Positions 34,794 through 43,547 of a stretch of 64,000 nucleotides of DNA are shown one piece after another. Source of the stretch: Bin87 sp034423595 (GTDB taxonomy: Bacteria > Chloroflexota > Dehalococcoidia > Lucifugimonadales > UBA3495); assembly GCA_965207025.1 (NCBI GenBank), contig OZ242258.1, positions 1,550,001-1,614,000 of the forward strand. Reading direction: 5' to 3'. Within the stretch, counting starts at the first letter, position 1; every line of letters begins with the position of its first letter. The position numbers and the translations under genes are program-made. A model generated the notes under the pieces. That model saw only the letters and a list, made by a program, of their open reading frames with translations. It ran no database searches and was not told where the DNA came from.

Positions 34794-35450
34794 TCAATTG
34801 GCGCTGCGAGCATTGGCGATGAATCGCCTGATTTTTGCGTGGTCTTGCGCGCCGTTGGTTTCTACTCCGCTGGAAACGTCCACGCCCCAGGGATTCGCTT
34901 GGGGCACTGCATCAGCCACGTTTTCCGGAGTCAGCCCGCCTGCCAGCAGGAACTGTCGCCCCCTCTCCGCTAACTTCGCGGCGATGCTCCACTCGAAGGA
35001 TTGCCCGGTTCCACCATGCAATCCGGCTACCTGGCTGTCCAGCGTAATAGTGCAGCCGGCGGCGGCGTAGGTATCGATTTGTTCGATTATCCCGGCAATG
35101 TCGGCATCGTCCGCGACGTGCAGGACCTTGATGACCCCGGCGTGTTTCTGAACCTGACGGCAGTATTCCGGCGACTCGTCGCCGCAAAGTTGCACATAGT
35201 CCAGGCCGGCGACTGCGATAGTGTCCAGCACCTCGTCCAGTGGTTGGTCGCCAAACAACCCGACGGAGCGGGGAGCGTTCGACCCAAGTTCACCCAGCGC
35301 GTCGGTGATTAGTCGCGCTGCTGACGGTTCGATACGCCTGCGCCGTCCGGGGACGAATACCATGCCGATGTAGTCCGCCCCGGCCTCTGCGACCACCAGC
35401 GCGTCTTCCAACCGGCGCACGCCGCAGATTTTTATCGTCGAAACCGGCAT
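34794..35450 (-). CDS. trpF: Phosphoribosylanthranilate isomerase
   Basis: Third step after anthranilate in tryptophan synthesis. The 218-residue TIM barrel shows IKICGVRRLEDALVVAEAGADYIGMVFVPG cut short as in TrpF, with VQLCGDESPEYC, LDSQVAGLHGGTGQSFEW and FLLAGGLTPENVADAV for the phosphate site. The catalytic Cys and Asp are present (ICGVR, LDSQV). It lies between trpC and trpB with gaps of 5 and 9 bp, so it is co-transcribed. Confidence 0.95.
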   Translation of the reverse strand: MPVSTIKICGVRRLEDALVVAEAGADYIGMVFVPGRRRRIEPSAARLITDALGELGSNAPRSVGLFGDQPLDEVLDTIAVAGLDYVQLCGDESPEYCRQVQKHAGVIKVLHVADDADIAGIIEQIDTYAAAGCTITLDSQVAGLHGGTGQSFEWSIAAKLAERGRQFLLAGGLTPENVADAVPQANPWGVDVSSGVETNGAQDHAKIRRFIANARSAN

Positions 35451-35455
35451 CGTTG

Positions 35456-36262
35456 TCAGCGGCTGGACAGCGCGGGCACGCCGGTCAGCAACCGGACCTT
35501 GGCGGCGGTATCGTCGGCGGTTACCAGCGCCTCACCGACCAACACCGCGTTGACGCCATAGGGTTCCAGGCGCGCCAGGTCGTCGGACGTGCTGATTCCG
35601 CTCTCGCTCACGATAACCTTTTCCGTCGGAATCAGCGGAGCCAGCGACTCAGTGGTGGCCAGGTCGGTCACAAAGGTGTGCAGATCCCGGTTGTTGATGC
35701 CGATGACTTCTGCACCGGCGTCCACTGCCGCGACGATCTCGTCGGAGTCATGGGTCTCGACCAACGGGGTCATGCCCAGCGCATGGCCCACGTCGATCAA
35801 TTCGGACAACTGCGATGGGGAAAGGATATCTACGATCAGCAGGTAGGTGTCGGCTCCGATGGCTCGGGCTTCGTAAATCTGGTAGGGATCGAACAGAAAG
35901 TCTTTCCGCAACACCGGCGCGTTGCCGGAGGCTCCGCTTTCTTTGACCGCCGTCAAGTGGCCAGGTTCTCCTAGGAAATGACCGTCTGTGATGACCGAAA
36001 TTGCCGACGCTCCGTTTTGCACGTAGGTAGAGGCCAACTCGACAGGTTTAAAGTCTTCTCGGAGCAAGCCTTTCGACGGAGACGCTTTCTTTACCTCTGC
36101 AATCAGACTGATGCCTTCCCTGCGCAAAGCGCCGGTAAAATCCAGCGCGGGCGGGCGGGCGTCGATCCGCTCTTGCAAGGCAGCCAACGGCGCAACAGAC
36201 ATCGCAGCCGCAAGTTCTTCACGCTTCTTGGCAACGATTCGGTTCAGGATGCTTGCCGGCAT
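35456..36262 (-). CDS. trpC: Indole-3-glycerol-phosphate synthase
   Basis: Forms the indole ring. The 268-residue TIM barrel has LNRIVAKKREELAAA, LIAEVKKASPSKGLLRED (catalytic Lys), PVLRKDFLFDPYQIYEARAIGAD (Lys), INNRDLHTF, VSESGISTSDDLARL and VLVGEALVTADD, all as expected. The ATG at 36262 is used. It follows trpD by 14 bp and precedes trpF by 5 bp. All active-site residues I can place are intact. Confidence 0.96.
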   Translation of the reverse strand: MPASILNRIVAKKREELAAAMSVAPLAALQERIDARPPALDFTGALRREGISLIAEVKKASPSKGLLREDFKPVELASTYVQNGASAISVITDGHFLGEPGHLTAVKESGASGNAPVLRKDFLFDPYQIYEARAIGADTYLLIVDILSPSQLSELIDVGHALGMTPLVETHDSDEIVAAVDAGAEVIGINNRDLHTFVTDLATTESLAPLIPTEKVIVSESGISTSDDLARLEPYGVNAVLVGEALVTADDTAAKVRLLTGVPALSSR

Positions 36263-36276
36263 ATCCTGTCTCTCCT

Positions 36277-37302
36277 CTATTCCGTGGCTGGGGACAATCC
36301 CTGCGTCAGCTCAACCAAGGCGTCCAGCTTCTCCATCGCCCGACCGTCAGCGATTGACGCTCTGGCTAGTTCTATACCCTCCGGAAGTGTATCGACCATA
36401 TCGCCCGCCACTAACGCCGCGGCGCTGTTCAAAACTACTACGTCGTAGATTGGCCCGGTAGCGCCGGACAAAACGCTGCGCATGGTGGCAGCGTTGTCCG
36501 CAGCATCGCCACCGCGCAGGTCGTCTGGAGTGGCGTAGGGCAGGCCCAACTCACGAGGCCGCACCACATAGGGCGAGATTTCTTCGTCCAGTATCTCCCA
36601 TCCGGAGGAGTCGCTGCCGAGGGAGAGCTCGTCCATGCCGTCGGCGCTGTGGAAGATGATGGCATGGTGGACGCCAAACAGGCGCAGGGCTTCGGCCATT
36701 TTTTCGACGGCCTCAGGATAACCGACTCCGAGCAACTGGCAGGGTACGCCGGCCGGGTTAGTCAGCGGCCCCAGCACGTTGAACACAGTGCGGATACCGA
36801 TTTCCCGGCGCACCGGTGCGACGTAACGCATGGCCGGATGGTAGGCCGGCGCGAACATGAACCCGATACCGATTTCCCGCAGGCAGCGTTCCACGGCCTC
36901 CGGGGGCAGTTCGATGCGCACGCCCAACGCTTCCAGTACGTCGGCGCTGCCGCAAGTACCGGACGCAGCCCGATTGCCGTGCTTCGCGACGGTGAGGCCG
37001 GCGCCGGCCACGACGAAAGCGGCGGCGGTGGAGATGTTGAACGTTCCCTTGCCGTCGCCCCCGGTGCCAACGACGTCGATGGCCGGGCCGTCCGTGCTGA
37101 CGCGCAGGGACTTCTCTCGCATCACCGTGGCGAACCCGGCGATTTCCTCCGGCGTTTCACCTTTGAGCGCCAGGGCGGTCAGGTAGGCGCCCAACTGGGC
37201 CGGCGTGGCTTCGCCCTCCATGACCTCGCGCATCACCTCGATGGCGTCATCCATGGATAGGGATTCGCCAGCAATGGCGGCTGATATGGCTTCACGAATC
37301 AT
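36277..37302 (-). CDS. trpD: Anthranilate phosphoribosyltransferase
   Basis: Adds phosphoribose to anthranilate. The 341-residue protein has the PRPP motif DVVGTGGDGKGTFNIST and KHGNRAASGTCGSADVLEALG, then FMFAPAYHPAMRYVAPVRRE and RTVFNVLGPLTNPA, typical of TrpD. I start it at ATG 37302 (MIREAISAAIAG); the frame is open to 37359 but the added residues are unlike the family. Upstream, TATTAT on the minus strand (37347-37342) could be its -10. No trpE or trpG precedes it; a divergent amidohydrolase gene does. Confidence 0.94.
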   Translation of the reverse strand: MIREAISAAIAGESLSMDDAIEVMREVMEGEATPAQLGAYLTALALKGETPEEIAGFATVMREKSLRVSTDGPAIDVVGTGGDGKGTFNISTAAAFVVAGAGLTVAKHGNRAASGTCGSADVLEALGVRIELPPEAVERCLREIGIGFMFAPAYHPAMRYVAPVRREIGIRTVFNVLGPLTNPAGVPCQLLGVGYPEAVEKMAEALRLFGVHHAIIFHSADGMDELSLGSDSSGWEILDEEISPYVVRPRELGLPYATPDDLRGGDAADNAATMRSVLSGATGPIYDVVVLNSAAALVAGDMVDTLPEGIELARASIADGRAMEKLDALVELTQGLSPATE

Positions 37303-37354
37303 CAAGCACCGCAGGTGGGTTGGGTTAGAATGGCCGACAACTATAATAGCATGA

Positions 37355-37398
37355 CCCAATAAACGAATTGGGCGGTAGATTCCCGCTTTCGCGGGAAT
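37355..37398. repeat. CCCAAT hairpin plus ATTCCCGC hairpin repeat, copy 3
   Basis: CCCAAT/ATTGGG with loop AAACGA (37355-37372), followed by the ATTCCCGC-TTTC-GCGGGAAT element (37379-37398) seen also at 15604 and 20335. Both lie in the trpD-amidohydrolase divergent spacer. Confidence 0.75.
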
Positions 37399-37983
37399 GA
37401 AGGTGATGACGCCATTGCCTGAATCAGCATTAGTTGAGGTTCCTTATGCGTGTTGACGTTCACACCCACGTTTGGCCTGACCGCATCGCCGATGCCGTCG
37501 CCGACAACATGGAGTCGGAGCTTGGATTCGCGCCCATTGCGGCCAACACTGTGGAGGGTATCAAGGCGCACATGCAGGCGTCCGGGGTGGAGAGGTCTAT
37601 TGTGCTGGGTGTGGCGGCGCGGGCCGATCAGGTGCGCAGGGCGAACGACTGGCTCATCTCCGTAGCCGACGACATGCTGGTTCCCTTTGGTGCAGTACAC
37701 CCCGATTTGTCCGACAAGGCCGGCGAAATCCGGCATTTGCGGGAGCATGGGGTCAAGGGTATCAAGATGCACCCGGTGATCAACGGATTCTACCCGGATG
37801 ATCCGCAGTGGTTTCCGGTCTATGAAGAGCTGGGCGAAGACATGACCCTGGCGATCCACGCCGGCCGGCTGCCGCACCAAGGGTCGGATGCTCCGCTGTA
37901 CGCTGCACCAGAGCGTATCGCCAACATCGTCCGGCGGTTTCCGAAACTAAAGGTGATTGCCCTGCACCTGGGCGGGTTCTATA

Positions 37984-39212
37984 CAGGGTCTTTCGATTAT
38001 TAGGCGACCGCGCCGATCAGGGCGAGAGGACGTGATGGGTGAACGGCGTGGCGACGCAAGGCGGCGGCGATGTTGGTTTCGCCAGCCAACCGGATCACAC
38101 TGATGGTCAGATTGCGCAGGGCGGCCATGATCTGGGGTGCCGAGCCGGTGCGCACCTGGGACCGGTCTTCGTCGAAGGTAACGTCCCTAACCCAGTGCAC
38201 TCGGTTTTCGATGCCCCAGTGTCCCCGCCATAAGGCAAGGAGCCTTTCGGGGTTGGCTTCAGCGGGCGGCAGGCTGGTCACGGCGTAGGCCAATTCCCGG
38301 CGCGGTTTGCCCTTGGTGTGGACGCTACGTTCCAGTCGGCAGACCTGGGCCAGGTGGGGCCAGTCGCTGTAGCCCACCAGCAACTCGGAAACCCAAAGCC
38401 GCCTTTGTTCAATGCGATCACCGTGCTGGTCGACTTGCACCGCCTGGGCCGCTTCCGGTTCCCCGTCCCAGATGGCCGTGATGTCCTCTAGCAAGGTGGG
38501 CTGGTTGCCTTTCACGGCAAAGAAGTAGTGCCCCCTTGCGCCACCACCCGCTGGCATACCTCCCGTTGGGTGAACTGGGCATCGCCGGTTATCACTCGAC
38601 CCTGCAAGTCCAACTGTCCCAAGAGACCGGCGACGGCGTCCAGCTCATTGCGCTTCTCACCCACCGCCTGCTGTCCCACCACGATCCCAGCCTGATGGGC
38701 GTAGGCCGCCACCAGATGCACCCCGGGCAATTGATCACCGTGAATGCCGCGCAACGCCTTGCCGTCAATGGCCACCGCCTCATCTTCAGACAGGCCCCGC
38801 TCCTGCAGCCATTGTCCCAACTCACGCTCAAAGGCCTCCCGATCCAACCTGCTGAACACCTGATGCAGCGTGGACACGCACGGCGTACGCTCCCAGGTGA
38901 ACCCCAGAGCCTCCGATACCTCCTGCCCCTGGTCTCGACCCCACTGGCTGATGGCGTACAGACTGCGCGCTCCGCACAGCATGGCGCACACCGCCAATCC
39001 TAATATCGCCCCCAAAGGATGCCGCTTCCCGTGCACGCTGCGCGGATCCGGCACCCGGCCCAACACCTCGATCAACGACAAACCGTCCCTTGCGCCTTCC
39101 GCCGAACTCATGGATCACCCCCATAACTGTGAATGACCCGACCCTACATCCCTTCTCCCTCTGCCTCCAAGATTGCAGCAGCGCCCGTTTACTGGATAAT
39201 CGAAAGACCCTG
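37984..39212 (-). mobile_element. ISAs1-like insertion sequence (1,229 bp)
   Basis: Ends are inverted repeats CAGGGTCTTTCGATTAT (left at 37984; right end read inward from 39212). They are bounded by a perfect 10-bp target duplication GGGTTCTATA (37974-37983 and 39213-39222). The transposase lies on the minus strand and fills the element. The perfect duplication and identical termini suggest a recent insertion. The assignment to ISAs1 is from the transposase sequence style and duplication length. Confidence 0.9.
38000..39111 (-). pseudogene. ISAs1-family transposase, frameshifted
   Basis: A DDE transposase split into two frames. Residues about 1-190 (39111 down to about 38530) include SVHGKRHPLGAILGLAVCAM, VAIDGKALRG (first Asp) and VITGDAQFTQREVC (second Asp). 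The second frame starts near HYFFAVKGNQPTLLEDI and carries RGHWGIENRVHWVRDVTF (the Glu). The shift lies in a run of five G (within CAAGGGGGCAC): one more base would give VAQGGHYFFAVK. Either a decayed copy, a programmed frameshift or a sequencing slip. Confidence 0.8.
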
Positions 39213-39490
39213 GGGTTCTATATGCTGGACGAGGCGGAGCGCAACCTGATGGGCTATGAGAACGTGCTGGTTGATACCACGTGGCCGCCGTCCATTCGGG
39301 AACTCACCGCCGACACTCTCACCACAATTATCGGCAAGCACGGGGCGCACAAGGTTTGCTTCGGCACCGACTACCCGCTGGTGGACATGGGCAGCGAGTC
39401 TGATTACCTAGCTTCGCTGCCCCTGACATCAGGCCAGGTGGAGGGCATCCTGGGCGAAAACGCCCGGCGCTTTATCGGATTGTAGGCATC

Positions 39491-39514
39491 CTTCGACAGG
39501 CTCAGGATGAGCGG
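39491..39514. repeat. TTCGACAGGCTCA repeat, copy 1
   Basis: CTTCGACAGGCTCAGGATGAG; an inverted relative copy lies at 39577-39599. The pair brackets the short spacer between the amidohydrolase remnant and the peptidase gene. Confidence 0.65.
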
Positions 39515-39576
39515 TGGGAATGAACCCGCTCATGGTGGCTATGTCAATACGCTCACCCTGACTCGGGATTTAATCC

Positions 39577-39599
39577 GTTCAGGGTGAGCCTGTCGAACC
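39577..39599. repeat. TTCGACAGGCTCA repeat, copy 2 (inverted)
   Basis: Reads TTCAGGGTGAGCCTGTCGAA on the plus strand. The minus-strand peptidase CDS runs into it, so its last residues (GSTGSP) and stop codon are repeat-derived. Confidence 0.7.
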
Positions 39600-41663
39600 A
39601 TCGGCCATCCCAAAGGCGTTCAGCACGAAGGCGTACTCCTCAGCCACTTCCTTGATCCGTTCAAAGCGCCCTGAAGCTCCGGCATGGCCCGAATCCATGT
39701 GGATGCGGAGCAGCAGCGGGTTGTCGTCGGTGCGCATGGCGCGTAGCTTGGCAACCCATTTGGCCGGCTCCCAGTAGGTGACTCGCGGGTCGCTGATGCC
39801 GCCGGTCACCAGCATCGGGGGATAATCCTGCTCCCGAACGTTATCGTAAGGCGAGTAAGTGCGGATGTACCGATAGTATTCGGCATCGTTGGGGTTGCCC
39901 CACTCGTTGTACTCCATCGTGGTCAGGGGCAGCGAGTCGTCCAGCATGGTATTGAGCACGTCAACGAAGGGGACGTGAGCCACCACGCAACCGAACAGGT
40001 CCGGCCGGTCGTTGACCACCGCGCCCATCAGCATTCCGCCGGCGCTGCCACCGGCGGCGGCGATGCGTCCCTCCGACGTGTAACCCTGGGCAATGAGATG
40101 CTCGGCGCAGTCGATGAAGTCGTTGAAGGTGTTGCGCTTGTTCAGCAATTTCCCGTGCTCGTACCAGTCCCAGCCCATTTCCATGCCGCCCCGGATGTGG
40201 GCGATGGCGAAGATAAAACCCCGGTTCACCAGGCTAAGGGCGGACACGCTGAAGCTTGCTTCCATGTTCAACCCGTAGCTCCCGTAGCCATAGAGGTAGA
40301 GGGGGGCAGTTCCATCAATCCCTGTATCCCGGCGCATCAGCAGGCTGATGGGAACGGCTGTGCCATCCCGGGCAGCGGCCCAGATGCGTCGCGTCTCATA
40401 TTCGCCTCCGTCGTAGCCTGACGGTATCTCCTGCTGTTTCCGCAGTGTCCGTTGCTGCGTTTCCATGTCGTAGTCGTACACCGCCGCCGGGGTTTTCAGA
40501 GAGGTGTACCCAAAACGCAGCGAAGTGGTATCAAATTCCCGCCCGCTTCGCGGCGACATGGCGAAGTCATCCTCCTCTACGCCAGCGATGTAGTGGCTAT
40601 CGCCATTGTCCAGACGGAGGATAATCACCTGCGGCAACCCATCATTCCGGCAACCCACCACCAGGTGATCCCGGTAGGCATCGACGCCCCGTATGGGCCG
40701 GCCGGGTTCGTGAGCCATGAACTCGGTCCAGTTATCCCAGCCGGGGGATGAAACGGGGGCGGTTGCCAGCATGAAATCCCTGGCCCCGTGTCCGTTATGT
40801 CGTATGAAAAAGCGGTCGCCGTGATCCACAACGTCGTACTCAAAATCGGTCGCCCTGGGCTCGATCAGCGTGAGTTCGGCATCGGGGTTGTTGGCGTCCA
40901 AAAACCGCCATTCGGACATATTATTGCCGCCCGCGACGACATAGATGAACCGTCCACTGTTCGATTTGCCGCATCCAACGAAAAAGCGCGGATCATCTTC
41001 GTGGTACACCAGTTGGTCGCTGGTCGGGTCATCGCCCAATGTGTGCCGGTAGATGCTAACCGGGCGGTGGTGCTCGTCCAGCACTGAGTAGTAGAAAGTG
41101 AGGTTGTCGTTAGCCCACTCCAGGCTGTAATAAGTGTTGGGTATGGTGTCGGGCAGCGTCTCTCCCGTGTCCAAGTCTACGACGTAGATGGTGTACTGTT
41201 CCGACCCGTCGAAGTCCACGCCGTAGGCTATCAGCCGATGATCGGGGCTGTTTTCAAATGTGCCAACGCGGGCATAGTCTCGCCCCTCGGCAAGGGCGTT
41301 CACGTCCAGCAGGATTTCCTCGCTCCCCTCTTCGCTCTCGTATTTCCGGCAATAAATAGGATACTGGCCGCCTATTTCATAGCGGACGTAGTAATAGTAA
41401 TCGCCGTCTTTCTCCGGTACGGTGTTGTCATCTTCTTTGATGCGGCCCCGAATCTCATCGTAGATGGCGGTTTGCAGTGATTGCAGCGGTTCCAGGAAGG
41501 CTTCGGTAAAAGCGTTTTCGGCTCGAAGGTATTCCATGGTGGCCGGGTCTTCCTGATCCCGCAGCCAGTGCCAAGGGTCGGCCCAGGTATCTCCGTGGAT
41601 GGCCACCAGGTGCGGGCGGCGGGGGGCTGAGGGTTCAGCCGTTGACTGGTCAGGCGTCTGCAT
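39579..41663 (-). CDS. S9 family peptidase, oligopeptidase B-like
   Basis: A cytoplasmic serine oligopeptidase with N-terminal seven-bladed propeller (about 1-410) and C-terminal alpha/beta hydrolase domain. The nucleophile is in AAAGGSAGGMLMGAV, the Asp region in MLVTGGISDPRVTYWEP and the His in MDSGHAGASGRFERI. HIRGGMEMGWDWYEHGK is the family signature. I start it at ATG 41663 (MQTPDQSTAE), which has AGGAG at 7 nt; 694 residues is the normal size. Its start overlaps the end of the SRPBCC gene by 14 bp. The C-terminus reads into an interspersed repeat. Confidence 0.92.
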   Translation of the reverse strand: MQTPDQSTAEPSAPRRPHLVAIHGDTWADPWHWLRDQEDPATMEYLRAENAFTEAFLEPLQSLQTAIYDEIRGRIKEDDNTVPEKDGDYYYYVRYEIGGQYPIYCRKYESEEGSEEILLDVNALAEGRDYARVGTFENSPDHRLIAYGVDFDGSEQYTIYVVDLDTGETLPDTIPNTYYSLEWANDNLTFYYSVLDEHHRPVSIYRHTLGDDPTSDQLVYHEDDPRFFVGCGKSNSGRFIYVVAGGNNMSEWRFLDANNPDAELTLIEPRATDFEYDVVDHGDRFFIRHNGHGARDFMLATAPVSSPGWDNWTEFMAHEPGRPIRGVDAYRDHLVVGCRNDGLPQVIILRLDNGDSHYIAGVEEDDFAMSPRSGREFDTTSLRFGYTSLKTPAAVYDYDMETQQRTLRKQQEIPSGYDGGEYETRRIWAAARDGTAVPISLLMRRDTGIDGTAPLYLYGYGSYGLNMEASFSVSALSLVNRGFIFAIAHIRGGMEMGWDWYEHGKLLNKRNTFNDFIDCAEHLIAQGYTSEGRIAAAGGSAGGMLMGAVVNDRPDLFGCVVAHVPFVDVLNTMLDDSLPLTTMEYNEWGNPNDAEYYRYIRTYSPYDNVREQDYPPMLVTGGISDPRVTYWEPAKWVAKLRAMRTDDNPLLLRIHMDSGHAGASGRFERIKEVAEEYAFVLNAFGMADGSTGSP

Positions 41664-42171
41664 CACTGTCTCCTGAATGGGAATCTGCATCGGTTTGGTT
41701 TTCAGGAACCGGCTCGGCGGGCACCGATTCTGCCGCCGAAACAATGGCAGCCAATTCGTCCTCAAGATAACGCCGGCAGGCGCCCGGTCTCAATCTTGCG
41801 ATAAGGCTTCCCAACCAGCCCCCGTATTCCGCACGAATCGAGAGGAAGGTGGAACCGAAGTCTTCGTTGGTGTATCCCGGATCAAGTTCGTCGCACAACT
41901 TCAGGCGATAAGAGTATTCAGCCCAAAAACCGGGCCCAATGGCCCGATGAGAAAGGGCGGCGGGTTTCTGCACCGCAGTAATGACACTGGTAAATCGGTC
42001 CCGCCCGATATGAAGCTGAATCCGGTGCCCCGGCATGGGTTCTTCACCGTCCGGCAGGTCGGACCGACGGTATCGATTGCTGTGTATGGTACGTCCTGGA
42101 AAGTCGGCTACCGCTTCCCACGCCTCGTCCAACGGACGGGGGATAATCTTTGCTATTTCGAAAACTGGCAT
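41650..42171 (-). CDS. SRPBCC/polyketide-cyclase-like protein
   Basis: A 173-residue START-like (SRPBCC) fold protein. N-terminal FEIAKIIPRPLDEAWEAVADF is the typical first strand plus helix; further strands include PMPGHRIQLHIGRDRFTSVI and SHRAIGPGFWAEYSYRLKL. The tail beyond residue 150 is acidic and Pro/Ser-rich. It may bind a small hydrophobic ligand; no catalytic residues can be named. It overlaps the S9 peptidase start by 14 bp, so the two are co-translated. Confidence 0.75.
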   Translation of the reverse strand: MPVFEIAKIIPRPLDEAWEAVADFPGRTIHSNRYRRSDLPDGEEPMPGHRIQLHIGRDRFTSVITAVQKPAALSHRAIGPGFWAEYSYRLKLCDELDPGYTNEDFGSTFLSIRAEYGGWLGSLIARLRPGACRRYLEDELAAIVSAAESVPAEPVPENQTDADSHSGDSDADA

Positions 42172-42272
42172 GAGGCGACCTGAAACTCCGGCAGCTACCG
42201 GGCAGCCAATTTGACCCGCAGGGCGTTTTATGCAATTGTAGCCTACCTCCTTTCGCCGGCGGATGCTGCAGC

Positions 42273-43535
42273 ATGAACAGAACTATGCCAAACGGCGCGC
42301 TGACCGGTTTAAAAATCCTTGACTTTACCCATTACGTAGCCGGTCCATATTGCACCAAGTTGTTAGCCGACTACGGTGCGGATGTGGTCAAGGTTGAATC
42401 CACAGCCGGCGATGGGTCCCGTCGGATCGGTCCCTTTCCCGGCGATGTGCCGCATCCCGAAAAAAGCGGCCTGTTCCTGCACCTGAACACCAACAAGCGC
42501 AGCGTGGTTATTGACTTGAAACGACCCGAAGCCACGGGCATCGTCGGCCGGTTGACGCACTGGGCTGACATCGTAATCGAAAATTTTCGACCGGGAGTTG
42601 CTGATCGGCTAGGAATCGGCTACGCGGAGTTGTCAACAAAAAACCCGCAGCTAATCTATACCAGCATCTCCAATTTCGGGCAGACCGGACCGTACCGCGA
42701 TTATCGAGGGTCCGAGATCGTCTTCTATGGGATGGGTGGCGAAATGCACTCAACCGGACTGTCCGACCGCGAGCCTCTAAAGCTCGGCGGCAACGTGGGA
42801 CTTTACCAAGCCGGAGCGGTTGCAGCCGTGGCTACAATGGGCGCCATTCTCGCCGGTTCTTTCTCCCCGGATGCCGACGATGCGCCAGGCCAGCACATCG
42901 ACGTATCCATCCTTGAGACTCAACTCGGCTCCGTGGACCGTCGGCAGAGCGCTCTGCTGGCCCACCAGTACACCGGCGAACTGAGCCATCGGCCGGCATC
43001 CGGAGGTTCCGGAGGCTATCCCAACGCCGTGTACCCGACCGCAGACGGTTATTTGCAGATCAACGGCAGTCGGATGTATTGGCCGCGCACTGTCGCCATG
43101 CTGGGCAACCCGCCGGAACTGAACGCGGAACGCTGGCGAGACCCGGCATCCCAGGGCGACCCTGACATGCAGGACGAGTTTGAATCGGCGCACTTTTTGC
43201 CCTGGCTGCTGGAACGCGCCAACGCCGAGGCCTGGCAAGCCGCCCAGACCCACCACGTACTCTCCGGCCCCATCAACACCATGGCCGACCTGGACGTTGA
43301 CCCGTCGTTCAATGCTCGCGGCGTTTTTGCTGAGGGCGACCATCCTGCCGCCGGCCCGCTGCGCTATCCCGGCCGGCCGTTCATTATGAACCAATCTCCC
43401 TGGCAACTCCGTCGCACGGCTCCGTTGCTGGGCGGGCACACCACCGAAATTCTTGCCGAACTCGGCTATGACGACTCGGCCATCGCCGCGCTGGTCGATT
43501 CCGGCGTTGTTGCACTCAGCCACGCGGATGGATAA
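42273..43535 (+). CDS. Family III CoA-transferase (CaiB/BaiF), first of a pair
   Basis: A 420-residue CoA-transferase. Family marks are LKILDFTHYVAGPYCTKLLADYG cut to its core VAGPYCTKLLADYGADVVKVE, NTNKRSVVIDLKRPEA and VIENFRPGVADRLGIGY. In the segment where the nucleophilic Asp is expected (after the PLKLGG strand) I read NVGLYQAGAV, with no Asp. The next gene is a paralogue that keeps an Asp there, so the pair may form a heteromer like SmtAB or BbsEF. The stop is 12 bp before the partner. Confidence 0.88.
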   Translation: MNRTMPNGALTGLKILDFTHYVAGPYCTKLLADYGADVVKVESTAGDGSRRIGPFPGDVPHPEKSGLFLHLNTNKRSVVIDLKRPEATGIVGRLTHWADIVIENFRPGVADRLGIGYAELSTKNPQLIYTSISNFGQTGPYRDYRGSEIVFYGMGGEMHSTGLSDREPLKLGGNVGLYQAGAVAAVATMGAILAGSFSPDADDAPGQHIDVSILETQLGSVDRRQSALLAHQYTGELSHRPASGGSGGYPNAVYPTADGYLQINGSRMYWPRTVAMLGNPPELNAERWRDPASQGDPDMQDEFESAHFLPWLLERANAEAWQAAQTHHVLSGPINTMADLDVDPSFNARGVFAEGDHPAAGPLRYPGRPFIMNQSPWQLRRTAPLLGGHTTEILAELGYDDSAIAALVDSGVVALSHADG

Positions 43536-43547
43536 CGGATAGCATCT

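Larger units (their letters stand above)
37446..39485 (+). pseudogene. Amidohydrolase gene interrupted by an IS
   Basis: An amidohydrolase-2/ACMSD-type TIM-barrel protein cut in two. The 5' part (37446-37983) has VDVHTHVWPDRIADAV (metal-binding HxH), GIKMHPVINGFYPDD and LAIHAGRLP. The 3' part (39223-39485) resumes MLDEAERNLMGYENVLVD and has VCFGTDYPLVDMG (metal Asp) to the natural stop. Removing 37984-39222 (the IS and one copy of the 10-bp duplication) restores ALHLGGFYMLDEAE in one frame, about 266 residues. The ATG at 37446 has GAGG six bases upstream. The decarboxylase or hydrolase substrate is unknown, and the current product is truncated after GSFDY. Confidence 0.9.

Noticed and set aside
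38512..39111. Two separate IS genes (orfA/orfB)
   Set aside because: ISAs1-type elements carry one transposase gene, and a one-base change rejoins the frames into a continuous DDE protein.
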